Positions 43,922-52,447 of a stretch of DNA of 64,000 bases are shown piece by piece. Source of the stretch: an uncultured Acidimicrobiaceae bacterium (GTDB lineage: Bacteria; Actinomycetota; Acidimicrobiia; Acidimicrobiales; RAAP-2); NCBI GenBank assembly GCA_903873395.1, contig CAIQOJ010000073.1, positions 22,825 to 86,824 on the forward strand, in the 5' to 3' direction. A program made the position numbers and the translations under genes. Within the stretch, counting starts at the first letter, position 1, and each line of letters begins with the position of its first letter. The notes under the pieces are model-generated. The model had not been told where the DNA came from, searched no databases, and saw nothing but the letters and a program-made list of their open reading frames with translations.

Positions 43922-45556
43922 CTAGCGCTTGGCCAACCAGCGTTCGCCGACTCGGAGGCGCTGCTCGAGTTGCACTGCCGTCGCCTCCCCCACTCGCCGA
44001 AGTCCTGCCAAGCGGTTCAACTCGGCATTGACCTGCGCATGGGTCATCCCGGTGCGCCGAGCCAGGTCCCGAGCCAACTCGGAGTTGGCTGATCGCAACC
44101 GTTGTTTGTGCTCCATACGGGTTTCACCGACTACGTCCGAGCCCGCCACTCCCCCGGTCGCTCCGGGCAAGACCGGCGGGGCGGGCAACTCCAACACGAG
44201 GGCTGGATCGTGATCAATGTCCTCGGGTTCGTCCATGGGTTCGTCGTCGGGAATGACCGCGTCGGTGGCAACCGCAGATATCACCGAGAAGAGTGAGAGT
44301 TGTTCGACATCGCCATCCTCCACCACCTCGTCGAATGCAGCCTCCACCTCAGCGACAAGGGCCGAATCATCATCCGAAGTCCGTTCCCGGCGCAGACTGT
44401 GGCGACGATCAGTGGCGATCTCGACGGCCGCGACTCGCAGGCGTGCATCGTCAGGGATGAACAGATGGGCTGACTGACGCCCGATGCCCTGCTGCCACCG
44501 CACCAAACGGCCGACCACCTGCCTGAAGAACAACTCGGTGGTCGTCGTGGTGGCGAATACACCTACTCGGAGCCGAGGAATGTCCACTCCTTCGGACACC
44601 ATGCGCACGGCGACCAACCACGGAGTATCCGACGTCGTATAGGCGAGAATCTTGGCCGATGCATCGGGATCATCCGAGGTGGCAACCACTGCCCTCGATC
44701 CGAACCTCGTGCGAATCAGTTCGGCAATGCCCCGGGCATGCTCTTGGTCCATGGCCACGACCAGTCCTCCGGCATCGGGATGCTGTGCCCGCACGGCTTG
44801 GAGGCGAGCGTGCGCCGCACCGAGCACTTCGGGGAGCCATTCGCCCTCCAGCGAAAGGGCAGCTCGCAGGCGTTGGTTTGCCCGGGTGATCGCCAGGGGA
44901 TCATCGAAACCGGCTGCATGGATTGATCCATCGGCGGCCGACCACTCCATGTGCCCATTGGTCCGAGGGAAGTAGATCGACCGCACCACCCGTCGATCGG
45001 CCAGAGCCGCCCCGTAGCCATATTCGAAATCCGGCCTTGCTTCGTCGAAGTGGTAGTCGACGAACGGGATGGAGCGGGTGTCTGATCGAAACGGCGTTCC
45101 CGACAGGGCCAAGCGTTGGCGGGCATTCCCGAAGGCGGCAATGAGGGCCTCCCCCCATGCCCTGTCGTCACCGGCATGGTGGAGTTCGTCGAGGATGACG
45201 AAGGCTCCTTGCGCACGAGCGGCAAAGGCCTGAGGCGCCGAGGCCACTTGCTGATACGTGGTCACGACGCCATGCATGTCTCTCGGAAACGAGCCCGACG
45301 ACGGCGACCAGCGAGCATCGAGGTGCAGGTCTAGTCCGGCGGCGGCTCGAGCCCATTGAAACTTGAGGTGCGCGGTGGGCACTACGACAATGAGCGCACC
45401 CGGTCGCTTGGCCAATGCTTGACGAGCTGCGGTCAGAGCGAAGGTGGTCTTGCCCGCCCCTGGGGTGGCGACGGCCAAGAAGTCTGGGCGATCCGAGACC
45501 GCCAGCTGTTCGAGGGCGGCCCGCTGCCATGGACGCAACCTGATGGTGCGGGCCAT
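43922..45556 (-). CDS. SF2 DEAD/DEAH-type helicase
   Basis: A 544-residue superfamily 2 helicase of the type III restriction/UvsW-like group. RPWQRAALEQL is the Q-like opening, Walker A is ATPGAGKTT (about residues 30-38), Walker B is DELH (123-126), motif III is LALSGTPFRSD, and motif VI lies in FFRQVVGRLVRWQ. The C-terminal 130 residues are acidic and end with a small helix-turn-helix-like domain (ARRTGMTHAQVNAELNRLAGL). It lacks a methylase or nuclease neighbour, so a restriction system is unlikely; such stand-alone actinobacterial helicases probably act in DNA repair. Confidence 0.85.
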   Translation of the reverse strand: MARTIRLRPWQRAALEQLAVSDRPDFLAVATPGAGKTTFALTAARQALAKRPGALIVVVPTAHLKFQWARAAAGLDLHLDARWSPSSGSFPRDMHGVVTTYQQVASAPQAFAARAQGAFVILDELHHAGDDRAWGEALIAAFGNARQRLALSGTPFRSDTRSIPFVDYHFDEARPDFEYGYGAALADRRVVRSIYFPRTNGHMEWSAADGSIHAAGFDDPLAITRANQRLRAALSLEGEWLPEVLGAAHARLQAVRAQHPDAGGLVVAMDQEHARGIAELIRTRFGSRAVVATSDDPDASAKILAYTTSDTPWLVAVRMVSEGVDIPRLRVGVFATTTTTELFFRQVVGRLVRWQQGIGRQSAHLFIPDDARLRVAAVEIATDRRHSLRRERTSDDDSALVAEVEAAFDEVVEDGDVEQLSLFSVISAVATDAVIPDDEPMDEPEDIDHDPALVLELPAPPVLPGATGGVAGSDVVGETRMEHKQRLRSANSELARDLARRTGMTHAQVNAELNRLAGLRRVGEATAVQLEQRLRVGERWLAKR

Positions 45557-45852
45557 CAGGTTTCCATCCCTACGGTGTTACCAAGGGACCTTGGGCGCGC
45601 CACCACTGTCGATCGGGTCGGTGTCAGTTGGTGGCTCGCCATAGTGGAGACAGATGCAGGGCAAAAAGGTTCAGTGCAGACAGGAGTTGGGTGTGTCGAA
45701 CTGCGACTCACGCCATCCCGGCACAGCACACCCCATCTCGCCGGCCGGATTGTCGATGGTACCGATCGCTCCGACGCGATGTGCGAACCCCCCGTGCGTG
45801 CAGGCGACGTCCAGGTCACGGGCGGTCCACGAGTGTTGCGACACGCTCCACA

Positions 45853-46848
45853 TCAGGCCGTCGGCCGGCCGATTCGAGCAAAGTCCTCAGCCATGGCCGA
45901 CAGCAGGCCAACGATGTCGGGTGGCACGTAGGTCGGGTCCATCTCGCGCCACATGGCGTGGACGGTGACGATCAAGCGCTCTCGGTCGGTCCATGCCCCG
46001 AACTTGGTGCCATGCACCATCAGATCGATCTCCCGGGCAGCAGCCACGGGATCCTGGCCTGCCTTCACCCGCGGTTCGACTTCGGCGCGAACGAAACGGA
46101 GGTACTCCCCCACCTCGCCAGCTCCAGCAACGTCGGTCAGCGGACCATGTCCGGGGATGACGACCTCTGGTGCCAACGTGGCGATCAGGTTACACGCGGC
46201 TATCCAGTTCGACGATGGGCCAGCCCACATGATGGGCGTTCCGCCGATGAAGAGAATGTCCCCCGTGAACAGGATTCCTGCATCAGGCAGGTGCACCATG
46301 ACGTCACCACCGGTGTGTGCCGGGCCTACCTCATAGAGGTCGACCTGGCGATCACCCATCGTGAGCGATGCGCGCCCGCTGAACGTGTCGGTCACCGGGG
46401 GGACCTCGATGCCGTCAAACGCAAATGGACCGAAGGCGTGGGTGAGCCACGTGCCAAGTGGCCCCTCCGGCGCCGAGTCCATCACCGCCGCCAACAATGC
46501 TGGCGGTACTTCGTCCATCTCTTTCGTCGCCGCCTCGGATGCGACAAACCGCACCCCCGGCCCGTCCACCAACTGGTTTCCGTAGCAGTGGTCGCCGTTG
46601 GCGTGAGTATTGACCACGGTCCCGATTGGATCCGTCTGGATCAGCGGGGTCATGGCCTCAAGCATCTCGGCGGTAAGGCGCAGGTCGAAGAGAGTGTCGA
46701 CGAGAAGCGATTCCCCATCAGCCACCATCAGCCCGGCATTGCTCCAACCCCAGGATCCGTCGGGCTGCAGGTAGGCGTGCACGCCATCAGCCACCTCTAC
46801 CAGACCCCGTCGATAGCTGGATTCACTTGACTGCACGCCGCATCCCAT
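45853..46848 (-). CDS. Metallo-beta-lactamase-fold hydrolase
   Basis: A 331-residue MBL-fold protein. The zinc motif reads THANGDHCYGN (HXNXDH at about residues 80-85, with Asn in place of the second His, as in a subgroup of glyoxalase-II-like hydrolases). The next ligands are in VGPAHTGGDVMVHLPD (His), FTGDILF (Asp) and VIPGHGPL (last His). The C-terminal helical part is typical of the subgroup. Substrate unknown. The 296-bp gap behind it (45557-45852) contains no convincing gene. Confidence 0.85.
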   Translation of the reverse strand: MGCGVQSSESSYRRGLVEVADGVHAYLQPDGSWGWSNAGLMVADGESLLVDTLFDLRLTAEMLEAMTPLIQTDPIGTVVNTHANGDHCYGNQLVDGPGVRFVASEAATKEMDEVPPALLAAVMDSAPEGPLGTWLTHAFGPFAFDGIEVPPVTDTFSGRASLTMGDRQVDLYEVGPAHTGGDVMVHLPDAGILFTGDILFIGGTPIMWAGPSSNWIAACNLIATLAPEVVIPGHGPLTDVAGAGEVGEYLRFVRAEVEPRVKAGQDPVAAAREIDLMVHGTKFGAWTDRERLIVTVHAMWREMDPTYVPPDIVGLLSAMAEDFARIGRPTA

Positions 46849-46967
46849 CCCCTCTACATCGTTGGTCGAAACTCATAGTGCCCGAAATCTCAGTGCCCCG
46901 GACGCTTCCATCACATCGCCGTCAGGATGAGGTTCCCGTGTTGGAAGCCGGGTTTGAGGCCGTGTTC

Positions 46968-46995
46968 GAGGCTGGGGTTCCGAGGCTGGGGTTCC
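46968..46995. repeat. Tandem doublet of a 14-bp unit
   Basis: GAGGCTGGGGTTCC occurs twice in a row, with decayed relatives just upstream (GAGGTTCCCGTG, GAAGCCGGGTTTGAGGCCG). It lies in the 200-bp gap between the GT4 and MBL genes; that gap shows no gene. Confidence 0.65.
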
Positions 46996-47048
46996 GAGAC
47001 CTGTGCCTTGGCGGCCGGGATGATTACCTGTGTGGGATGCCTCAGCCG

Positions 47049-48197
47049 TCAGCGTGCCACGGCCAACGCGCTCCGATAGACCTCGCCGATCTCCTCGGCT
47101 AGGACCTCCATGCTGTAGCGCTCAGACCACAACTCAATGGCCGCCCGTGAAGCTGTGACATAGGTCTCCGGGTCCATGAGTTCACCCAGCGCCTCGGCCA
47201 TGGTCGCCGTGGTGGCAGGCACTCGCCGCACACCCGGTCCCGTCAGACCCTCGTCGATCCAAGAAAGATCGGTGGTCACGACGGGGATGCCCTGCTGAAG
47301 TGCTTCGAGAATTACATACGGCGGGCCTGAATCACACGGTGTGGGATGGACCAAGATGTCAATGGAAGGCAGCACCGATGCCAACAATTCGGCGCGCGGC
47401 ACAGGACCGAGCCACGTCACCGCGCCACCCTGCAGATCGACGTCGGGTCGGGCGCCGACGCCTGCGACGACCATCGTCACCTCAGGGTGCACCGACCGCA
47501 CAGCGCGCACGGCATCGAGAGCAACGGGGCCGCCTTTCTCTTCGAACAGTGTCGAGATGAACCCAATGGTCCGGGGTGGACCGGTCCTTGGAGTCCCGGG
47601 GGCCCCATCGATACCTAGAGGGCGAACCACCACACGATCAGAAGCCGCCCCTTGGCTGAGCAGCAGATTCCGGTAGTGCTCAGACTGCACCATGGACAAA
47701 GCGGCGTGGCGAGGCGGGAGCCATGGCATCTCCGTTCCCGTCACCCTTGACGCCATACGCTCGCCCCGGGCAGCCACAGCGGCCCGACGGTCCGACCAGC
47801 CCATGCGATCTCGGTAGAGCACCGGAAGAGGAAAGCCCGAGCTGGTCACCATCGGGACTCTGGAAGTGACTTGGCGCACCGGAAAGACATGGGAATGCAC
47901 GAGGTCAAATGCGTCCGGGTCCATTGTCAGGTAGCGGAAGGGCTCCCGGAAGAGCACTCCGGCCTTTCGCAGGCCAACCTCGACAGTGCGAGCCGTCAAT
48001 ATTGCCCCATCCAGTGCACCCAGGCGGCCGTGCTTGGGTCGACGTCCCCGCTCAATCAGCGAGCCTTCGGCCATCGCATCGGGATAGGTCGTATAGGTCA
48101 CGCCGCTTGGAGGACGGGCCACCAACGCCTCGGTGTAGGCGATGTCGCCACCGGAGACGTCCAATCCAGCAACAGGACTCATGAGGAGGACTCGCAC
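47049..48197 (-). CDS. Glycosyltransferase family 4 (GT-B fold)
   Basis: About 382 residues. The N-terminal Rossmann domain opens with VLLMSPVAGLDVSGGDIAYTEAL. The C-terminal domain has RTIGFISTLFEEKGGPVALDAV for nucleotide-sugar binding and HPTPCDSGPPYVILEALQQGIPVV, the EX7E-type donor site with Asp in first place. It transfers a sugar from a nucleotide donor in the cytoplasm. A TTG at 48224 would give nine more residues, but TACGAT lies inside that extension, nine bases before GTG 48197; I therefore prefer GTG 48197 as a leaderless start. Confidence 0.8.
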   Translation of the reverse strand: MRVLLMSPVAGLDVSGGDIAYTEALVARPPSGVTYTTYPDAMAEGSLIERGRRPKHGRLGALDGAILTARTVEVGLRKAGVLFREPFRYLTMDPDAFDLVHSHVFPVRQVTSRVPMVTSSGFPLPVLYRDRMGWSDRRAAVAARGERMASRVTGTEMPWLPPRHAALSMVQSEHYRNLLLSQGAASDRVVVRPLGIDGAPGTPRTGPPRTIGFISTLFEEKGGPVALDAVRAVRSVHPEVTMVVAGVGARPDVDLQGGAVTWLGPVPRAELLASVLPSIDILVHPTPCDSGPPYVILEALQQGIPVVTTDLSWIDEGLTGPGVRRVPATTATMAEALGELMDPETYVTASRAAIELWSERYSMEVLAEEIGEVYRSALAVAR

Positions 48198-48206
48198 TAC
48201 TGCACG

Positions 48207-48212
48207 ATCGTA
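48207..48212 (-). promoter_or_regulatory. -10 element TACGAT of the GT4 gene
   Basis: Same hexamer as trpS; it ends 9 nt before GTG 48197. Confidence 0.5.
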
Positions 48213-48294
48213 CAGGGACGGCAACCTAACGCTGGCGGCACCGCACTACTGGGCTTGGGTCTTCCTTGCCACAACCGTGGCCTCGGCTCGACGA

Positions 48295-48708
48295 TCAGTT
48301 CTCGGCACCCACAAGCCAGCCACGAAGCTGTTCGTCCGTAGACAGCGACACCAACTGCACGACGTTCCACTGCGTATCGGTGCCAGCGGAGCCACAGACA
48401 CCGTCGATCCAGTCATCTGCGTACTCGTGCAGGACAGCGATTGCGTCATCGAGCATGTCGTTGACCGTGAAACCTTCGGCGAGGACGGGCAGTCCTGGAA
48501 CGAAGAGGCACCAACGATCTCCGTCGTGGACGACTCGGGCACGCGGACTAGCTGCGGCAAAGGTCTTGAGCAGACGATCGACTTCGACGAGGGCGTAGCG
48601 CTGGGAATCCTGGACGACGGAGACAGGGACCCCATCACGAGCGGCTGTCAGTGCCTCGGTGATGTGGTAGCTGACATCGGTTACGTCTTGGTACTCCATG
48701 ACGGACAT
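48295..48708 (-). CDS. Antitoxin-like protein: Phd/YefM-type N-terminus, HicB-like C-terminus
   Basis: A 137-residue protein. The first 45 residues (MEYQDVTDVSYHITEALTA and RDGVPVSVVQDSQRYALVEVD) look like a Phd/YefM antitoxin dimer domain. Residues about 65-100 (GDRWCLFVPGLPVLAEGFTVNDMLDDAIAVLHEYADDW) fit a HicB-type partial RNase-H fold. The start is ATG 48708 because AGGAGG lies 6 nt before it; the frame itself extends further upstream without a ribosome-binding site. No toxin gene is visible on either side, so it appears solitary. Family assignment is by pattern only. Confidence 0.6.
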   Translation of the reverse strand: MSVMEYQDVTDVSYHITEALTAARDGVPVSVVQDSQRYALVEVDRLLKTFAAASPRARVVHDGDRWCLFVPGLPVLAEGFTVNDMLDDAIAVLHEYADDWIDGVCGSAGTDTQWNVVQLVSLSTDEQLRGWLVGAEN

Positions 48709-48849
48709 GACGTTCCTCCTCGCCGTGTCGAGGTGCCAAGCACCCTGACCTGTCGGGAGTGTCCCGACACCGTCGTATCGGCACGCCTGAACAGATCCTT
48801 TACATCCTTCCCGCTCGCTCATCCAAGGCCATCACCGTGCTTCGCAACA

Positions 48850-48894
48850 GCAGTAGTAACAACCGCAGTAGCAACAACGGCAATAGCAACAGCG
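48850..48894. repeat. Tandem array, three 15-bp CAA/CAG-rich units
   Basis: GCAGTAGTAACAACC, GCAGTAGCAACAACG and GCAATAGCAACAGCG in the 256-bp gap upstream of the antitoxin-like gene. Nothing else is recognised in the gap. Confidence 0.7.
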
Positions 48895-48964
48895 CTGCCG
48901 CCACAACGTCCAGATGCCGCAACGACACCAGTTCGGGTGCCCATTGATGCAGTGGTTCTGCCAC

Positions 48965-49315
48965 CTAGTCCCGAACAGGCTCGATGATCACGCCAACAAG
49001 ATCACCAGCGGCGTCGAGCAGGTGATCGACGGCGGCCCTCAAAGTCTGCGGCCCGGGATCTTCAGCAATGTCGGAAGTCACATCGTCCACGGCCGCTTCC
49101 AAGCGGTAGAGCCTGTCGTGCAATCGAGACAGATCAGCGACCGCAACGATGCAACGATCCGGTGTCAGTTGTGCTGCTTCTGCCCGCTTTCGTGCCTCAT
49201 ATGCCCGCTGACGATGCGAACGGGTGCAGAACTTCCGAGGCCGACCACCCCCGGGGCGCTGGTCGATCGGGCGGTGACACCAACCGCACCTCACGAATTC
49301 GGAATCGCTGGGCAT
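48965..49315 (-). CDS. Small zinc-motif protein, 116 residues
   Basis: The N-terminus has CGWCHRPIDQRPGGGRPRKFC with basic HRQRAYEARKRAEA after it: CXXC plus a distal Cys and His, the recurrent 'RKFCSDACRQRAY' type of zinc-binding segment seen in actinobacterial DNA-binding proteins. A helical remainder (RLHDRLYRLEAAVDDVTSDIAED) could be a coiled coil. The ATG at 49315 follows TAGGCT by 6 nt (leaderless). Its neighbour on the same strand is the antitoxin-like gene, 256 bp away. Function unknown; DNA binding is inferred. Confidence 0.7.
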   Translation of the reverse strand: MPSDSEFVRCGWCHRPIDQRPGGGRPRKFCTRSHRQRAYEARKRAEAAQLTPDRCIVAVADLSRLHDRLYRLEAAVDDVTSDIAEDPGPQTLRAAVDHLLDAAGDLVGVIIEPVRD

Positions 49316-49321
49316 GGGTCC

Positions 49322-49327
49322 AGCCTA
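49322..49327 (-). promoter_or_regulatory. -10 element TAGGCT of the small zinc-motif gene
   Basis: TAGGCT ends 6 nt before ATG 49315. Confidence 0.6.
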
Positions 49328-49466
49328 CGAACTGACTGCTACCCCACGAGCGATCCCGTACCGAGGAATCCAAGCGCCACATCGACGGCGTTACAGGGTA
49401 GCGAGGGATTGAGGAAGCCCGGCGCCATGCCCGGTGCGGCCGGTAAGATCAGAGCAGGAGGTTGGC

Positions 49467-49760
49467 GTGGATCACGACCCTGGTAACCAAGGTTTCGACG
49501 ATCAGGACGACATTTCGTCCCTGCTGGATCAGTTCTCCGACGAGGACCTCTACGACGACGCCTTCTATCGGACATGTGGTCGATGCGGAAATCGCACACC
49601 GCCTCGTTGGTCGGAGTCGGCGTGCCTCGAAGAGGCGAGGCGCTACGGCTGGCGTCGAGTGCCCGCATCCGAGAGGCCGGGGTCTTCGATGATGGACCTG
49701 TGTGGCTCGTGTGCCGCTGATGCTGGCGTGGGCCCACCGTTGGCCCAGTTCGGCTGGTAG
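49467..49760 (+). CDS. Small acidic protein with two CXXC pairs
   Basis: A 97-residue protein. An acidic N-terminus (DDQDDISSLLDQFSDEDLYDD) precedes CGRCGN at about residue 37 and a second pair CGSC near residue 82, which can bind one zinc. Start choice: GTG 49467 has AGGAGG 6 nt before it and TAAGAT further upstream at 49444, so this one is a leadered message; an earlier in-frame GTG at 49434 would add 11 residues including the Shine-Dalgarno. No family recognised. Confidence 0.65.
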   Translation: MDHDPGNQGFDDQDDISSLLDQFSDEDLYDDAFYRTCGRCGNRTPPRWSESACLEEARRYGWRRVPASERPGSSMMDLCGSCAADAGVGPPLAQFGW

Positions 49761-49848
49761 ATCCAGGCGATCCCCCTAGGTCCCTTGCCAACGTGCCGGA
49801 CGCCAACGTGCTCCTTGCCTTCACGAACCCGTCTTGCCTAGGCCCACG

Positions 49849-49912
49849 GGATCAATGGCACACCGGATCCATGGCCGACTGGATCCATGGCCGACGGGAT
49901 CAATGACTACGG
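49849..49912. repeat. Tandem array, four 16-bp units
   Basis: Units start GGATCAATGGCACACC, GGATCCATGGCCGACT, GGATCCATGGCCGACG and GGATCAATGACTACGG, in the 217-bp gap between the small acidic protein and the nitroreductase 3' end. No gene is seen in the gap. Confidence 0.8.
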
Positions 49913-49977
49913 CATCTACGTCTCGCCGATCTGAAGCTCGCTGATGGGAGTTTCGAACTGACGGAAGCATCGGCGGA

Positions 49978-50733
49978 TCAGTCGACGATCCTCGTCACCC
50001 GTTCGTCCACGGTCTGGCGATAGATCTCAGGACTTCGGGTCAGTTTGGCCCGGCTCAGTCGAGCCGGTGTGCCAACGTTGACCCATCCGAGCAACGTTTC
50101 ATTCGTCTGCAGGTTGAAGAACTCCCTCACGGGTTCGGTGTCGAGAACTGCTGCGCTCTTCCAAACGGCGCCATAACCCAGTCCAGTGGCGGCCAACACC
50201 AAGGCGTAGCCGGTGCAGGCAGCAGAAGCCGCCTGTTCCCAGGCAGCCACAGAAGCATGGTGATCGGTTGCACTGACGACAGCGATGGAACACGGCGCCG
50301 CATTCGCTTTCCCTCGCATCTTGGCCACGACCGCAGCGGGCTGATCGATCCCACGCAAGGCAACCAACCCAGCTTCGAGCGCATCGGCCCACCGACGCTT
50401 ACCCTCACCCTCGATGACGACGAATCGCCATGGCCGCAACCCACCGTGGTCGGGCACTGACGCAGCCACGGTCAACATCGTCTCGAGGTCAGAGGCAACA
50501 GGAGCATTCCCGTGGGGATCGGGTTCGTGACGCACGGACGTCAGTCGCTCCACCCACGTCGAGTCCCCGACCGGTAGTCCGTTCCCCTCGATCTCTGCGC
50601 TCGCATCATTCTCAACCGATCGTCCGGTCCCTTGTTCAGTCATCGCCTGTTCAGTCATCGCCTGTTCAGTCATCGCCTGTTCAGTCATCGCCTGTTCGGA
50701 CATCGCCTGTTCGGACATCGCCTGTTCGGACAT
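49978..50733 (-). CDS. Nitroreductase-family protein with a repetitive N-terminus
   Basis: About 251 residues. The FMN-binding nitroreductase fold is clear: DLETMLTVAASVPDHGGLRPWRFVVIEGEGKRRWADAL, then AAWEQAASAACTGYALVLAATGLGYGAVWKSAAVLD and the C-terminal LLGWVNVGTP. The first 35 residues are seven five-residue units (MSEQA three times, then MTEQA four times with a last-unit change), each beginning with an ATG. The frame extends further upstream, but CAGGATCGCAGG just before ATG 50733 suggests the first repeat ATG is the start. NAD(P)H-dependent reduction of an unknown substrate is expected. Confidence 0.82.
   Translation of the reverse strand: MSEQAMSEQAMSEQAMTEQAMTEQAMTEQAMTEQGTGRSVENDASAEIEGNGLPVGDSTWVERLTSVRHEPDPHGNAPVASDLETMLTVAASVPDHGGLRPWRFVVIEGEGKRRWADALEAGLVALRGIDQPAAVVAKMRGKANAAPCSIAVVSATDHHASVAAWEQAASAACTGYALVLAATGLGYGAVWKSAAVLDTEPVREFFNLQTNETLLGWVNVGTPARLSRAKLTRSPEIYRQTVDERVTRIVD
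50632..50733 (-). repeat. Coding tandem array, seven 15-bp units
   Basis: On the minus strand the unit is ATGTCCGAACAGGCG (three copies) changing to ATGACTGAACAGGCG (four copies). Each unit adds five residues and one more possible start codon to the nitroreductase. The unit is unrelated to the other arrays. Confidence 0.9.
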
Positions 50734-50871
50734 CCTGCGATCCTGCCACGACTCCCAGTCAGGTGGCGTTTCCGTGTCCCGACCAAGCTGTTCCGACCCA
50801 CAGATACCGTCCCAACGTGGTATCCGGCACACGGAGATTGCCTCCGGGTTCGTGGGACCCCGGCATGGGAG

Positions 50872-50877
50872 TAGCCT
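50872..50877 (+). promoter_or_regulatory. -10 element TAGCCT of the RGG-rich protein gene
   Basis: TAGCCT ends 10 nt before ATG 50888, the longest spacing in the set. Confidence 0.5.
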
Positions 50878-50887
50878 GTCCGGCGGT

Positions 50888-52222
50888 ATGGGCCATCGCA
50901 TCGAAGTTGAACTCACTAGTCAGACCGACGCCTCCACGTGGACGTGGCGAGCCGCCGGAGCCAAGTTGCCACGAGGCACGGTCGCGGCCGAACTCGTCCC
51001 TGCCGGGGCGGTGGTCGGAGCCGTGCTGCGTGCCGAGGTCGAGTCGACGCTCGATGGCACAAGTGTCACGGCGCTACTCCCCCCTAAGGGCAAGGGCGAG
51101 CCCAAGGCAGTGGATCGCATCGAGGTGGTCGGCACCCCGCAGTCAGGTCCTGATGTGAATGTGATCTTGGCCGGCAAGGGACGTAAGCGCCGTGATGACG
51201 ACGGGGAAGGTGGCCGTCGCCCTTCACATCGTGGGCCTCGCCCCGATGGTGATCGTCGCCCGCGTGGCGACGGACGCTCCGATGCTTCACGCAGTGGCGA
51301 GGGTCGTGGTGGCGAGGGTCGTGGTGGTCAAGGCCGTAGTGGCGAAGGCCGTGGTGGCGACGGGCGTGGTGGCGACGGGCGAGGTCCTGGTCGCGGCGGC
51401 CCGGCTCGGCCGGGTGGCCGGGAGCGCACAGGGCGTGACTCACGCCAGCCTGCCGTTTCCTCGACGTATAGGAATGCGGCGTTGGCCGAGTTGCGTCCCG
51501 AACAGCTGCCCGTGGCCGAGCAGCTGATCAAGGGTGGTATCCCGGCGGTTCGCCAGGCCATCCAAGAACAGAACACCCGTGCACGGTCCGAAGGGCGCCC
51601 TGAAGTCACCGAAGCGCCCCTGATGGCTATGGCTGAGCAGCTTCGCCCGGTCATCTCGCTGGCCACCTGGAAGGACCGGGCCTTCACCGCCCGAAATGCT
51701 GGAAACGACACGCCACTACGTGAGGTGCGTTCCATCGTGACCGCCACCTCGACGCTCACCCTCGACGAAGAGGGCACCGAGATGGCCACAGCCCTACGCA
51801 CCAGCCTCAACGAGCGCGTCACGGCCCTGCGTGAGCGTTGGGTCGAGCGAATCACCAGCGCCCTCGACGAAGGACGCGTCACCGACGCCGTTCGAGCCTC
51901 GATTCGAGCCCCCGAGCCCTCGGCTCGCCTATCGGCCGAACTGGCCGTGCGCCTGTCCGAGGCTGCCGGCACTGCCATGTCCTCGACTGCTTCACCTGAG
52001 GAGTGGAAGGCACTTCTCGACGTGGTGGTCGAGTGTCCGGTTCGCCGCACCGTCAAGCCAGCCGGCATTCCGACCGGCGCTGATGAAGCCCTCTTGGCCG
52101 ATGCCCGCAAGGCTTCAGGGCTGGTGCCCGAGCTGGCTCGGCTGCTGGGCATCCCGATCCCACCGCCTCCGGGTCCCCGCCGTCCGGTGCCCGCCCGTCA
52201 GGGTCGAGGTCGCCAGGCCTGA
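50888..52222 (+). CDS. RGG-rich protein of unknown function
   Basis: A 444-residue protein in three parts. Residues 1-85 are a small beta-rich domain (MGHRIEVELTSQTDASTW; LPRGTVAAELVPAGAVVGAVLRAEV) similar in look to OB/TRAM RNA-binding folds. Residues about 95-190 are low complexity: RRPSHRGPRPDGDRRP then GEGRGG/GDGRGG repeats, i.e. an RGG box. Residues about 200-440 are helical (LRPEQLPVAEQLIKGGIPAVRQAI; a tail ending PVPARQGRGRQA). RNA binding is likely, function unknown. A longer frame from 50774 exists, but the promoter hexamer supports ATG 50888. Confidence 0.7.
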   Translation: MGHRIEVELTSQTDASTWTWRAAGAKLPRGTVAAELVPAGAVVGAVLRAEVESTLDGTSVTALLPPKGKGEPKAVDRIEVVGTPQSGPDVNVILAGKGRKRRDDDGEGGRRPSHRGPRPDGDRRPRGDGRSDASRSGEGRGGEGRGGQGRSGEGRGGDGRGGDGRGPGRGGPARPGGRERTGRDSRQPAVSSTYRNAALAELRPEQLPVAEQLIKGGIPAVRQAIQEQNTRARSEGRPEVTEAPLMAMAEQLRPVISLATWKDRAFTARNAGNDTPLREVRSIVTATSTLTLDEEGTEMATALRTSLNERVTALRERWVERITSALDEGRVTDAVRASIRAPEPSARLSAELAVRLSEAAGTAMSSTASPEEWKALLDVVVECPVRRTVKPAGIPTGADEALLADARKASGLVPELARLLGIPIPPPPGPRRPVPARQGRGRQA

Positions 52223-52347
52223 TCGTCGGGTTCGAGGACGCAGGAAGGCAACGCTGGCGAGCCTGTGTGCCGGTCAGCCGCCGACGTCACCTGAACCAGA
52301 TGGATCATCCCGGTGAACGGGCATGGTGGTTGAAACCGATGCTTGTG

Positions 52348-52399
52348 CCCGGTGGTTGAGCCCGGTGGTTGAGCCTGGCAGTTGAGCCTGGTAACTGAG
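52348..52399. repeat. Tandem array, four 13-bp units
   Basis: CCCGGTGGTTGAG twice, then CCTGGCAGTTGAG and CCTGGTAACTGAG, with an upstream relative GGTGGTTGA at 52325. It fills much of the 225-bp gap between the RGG-rich protein and the GNAT gene; no gene is seen there. Confidence 0.8.
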
Positions 52400-52447
52400 C
52401 CGCTCTCCTAAGGCAGGCGACTGAAGCGCGCTGCCCACCCGAGAAGT

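Noticed and set aside
43922..45556. Helicase as part of a restriction or defence system
   Set aside because: No methylase, nuclease or defence gene is adjacent; the small MBL and GT4 genes do not fit a known system.
45557..45852. Cys-rich frame starting at ATG 45654 (MQGKKVQCRQELG)
   Set aside because: It continues antisense into the MBL gene, and TAGTGG upstream does not fit the promoter pattern.
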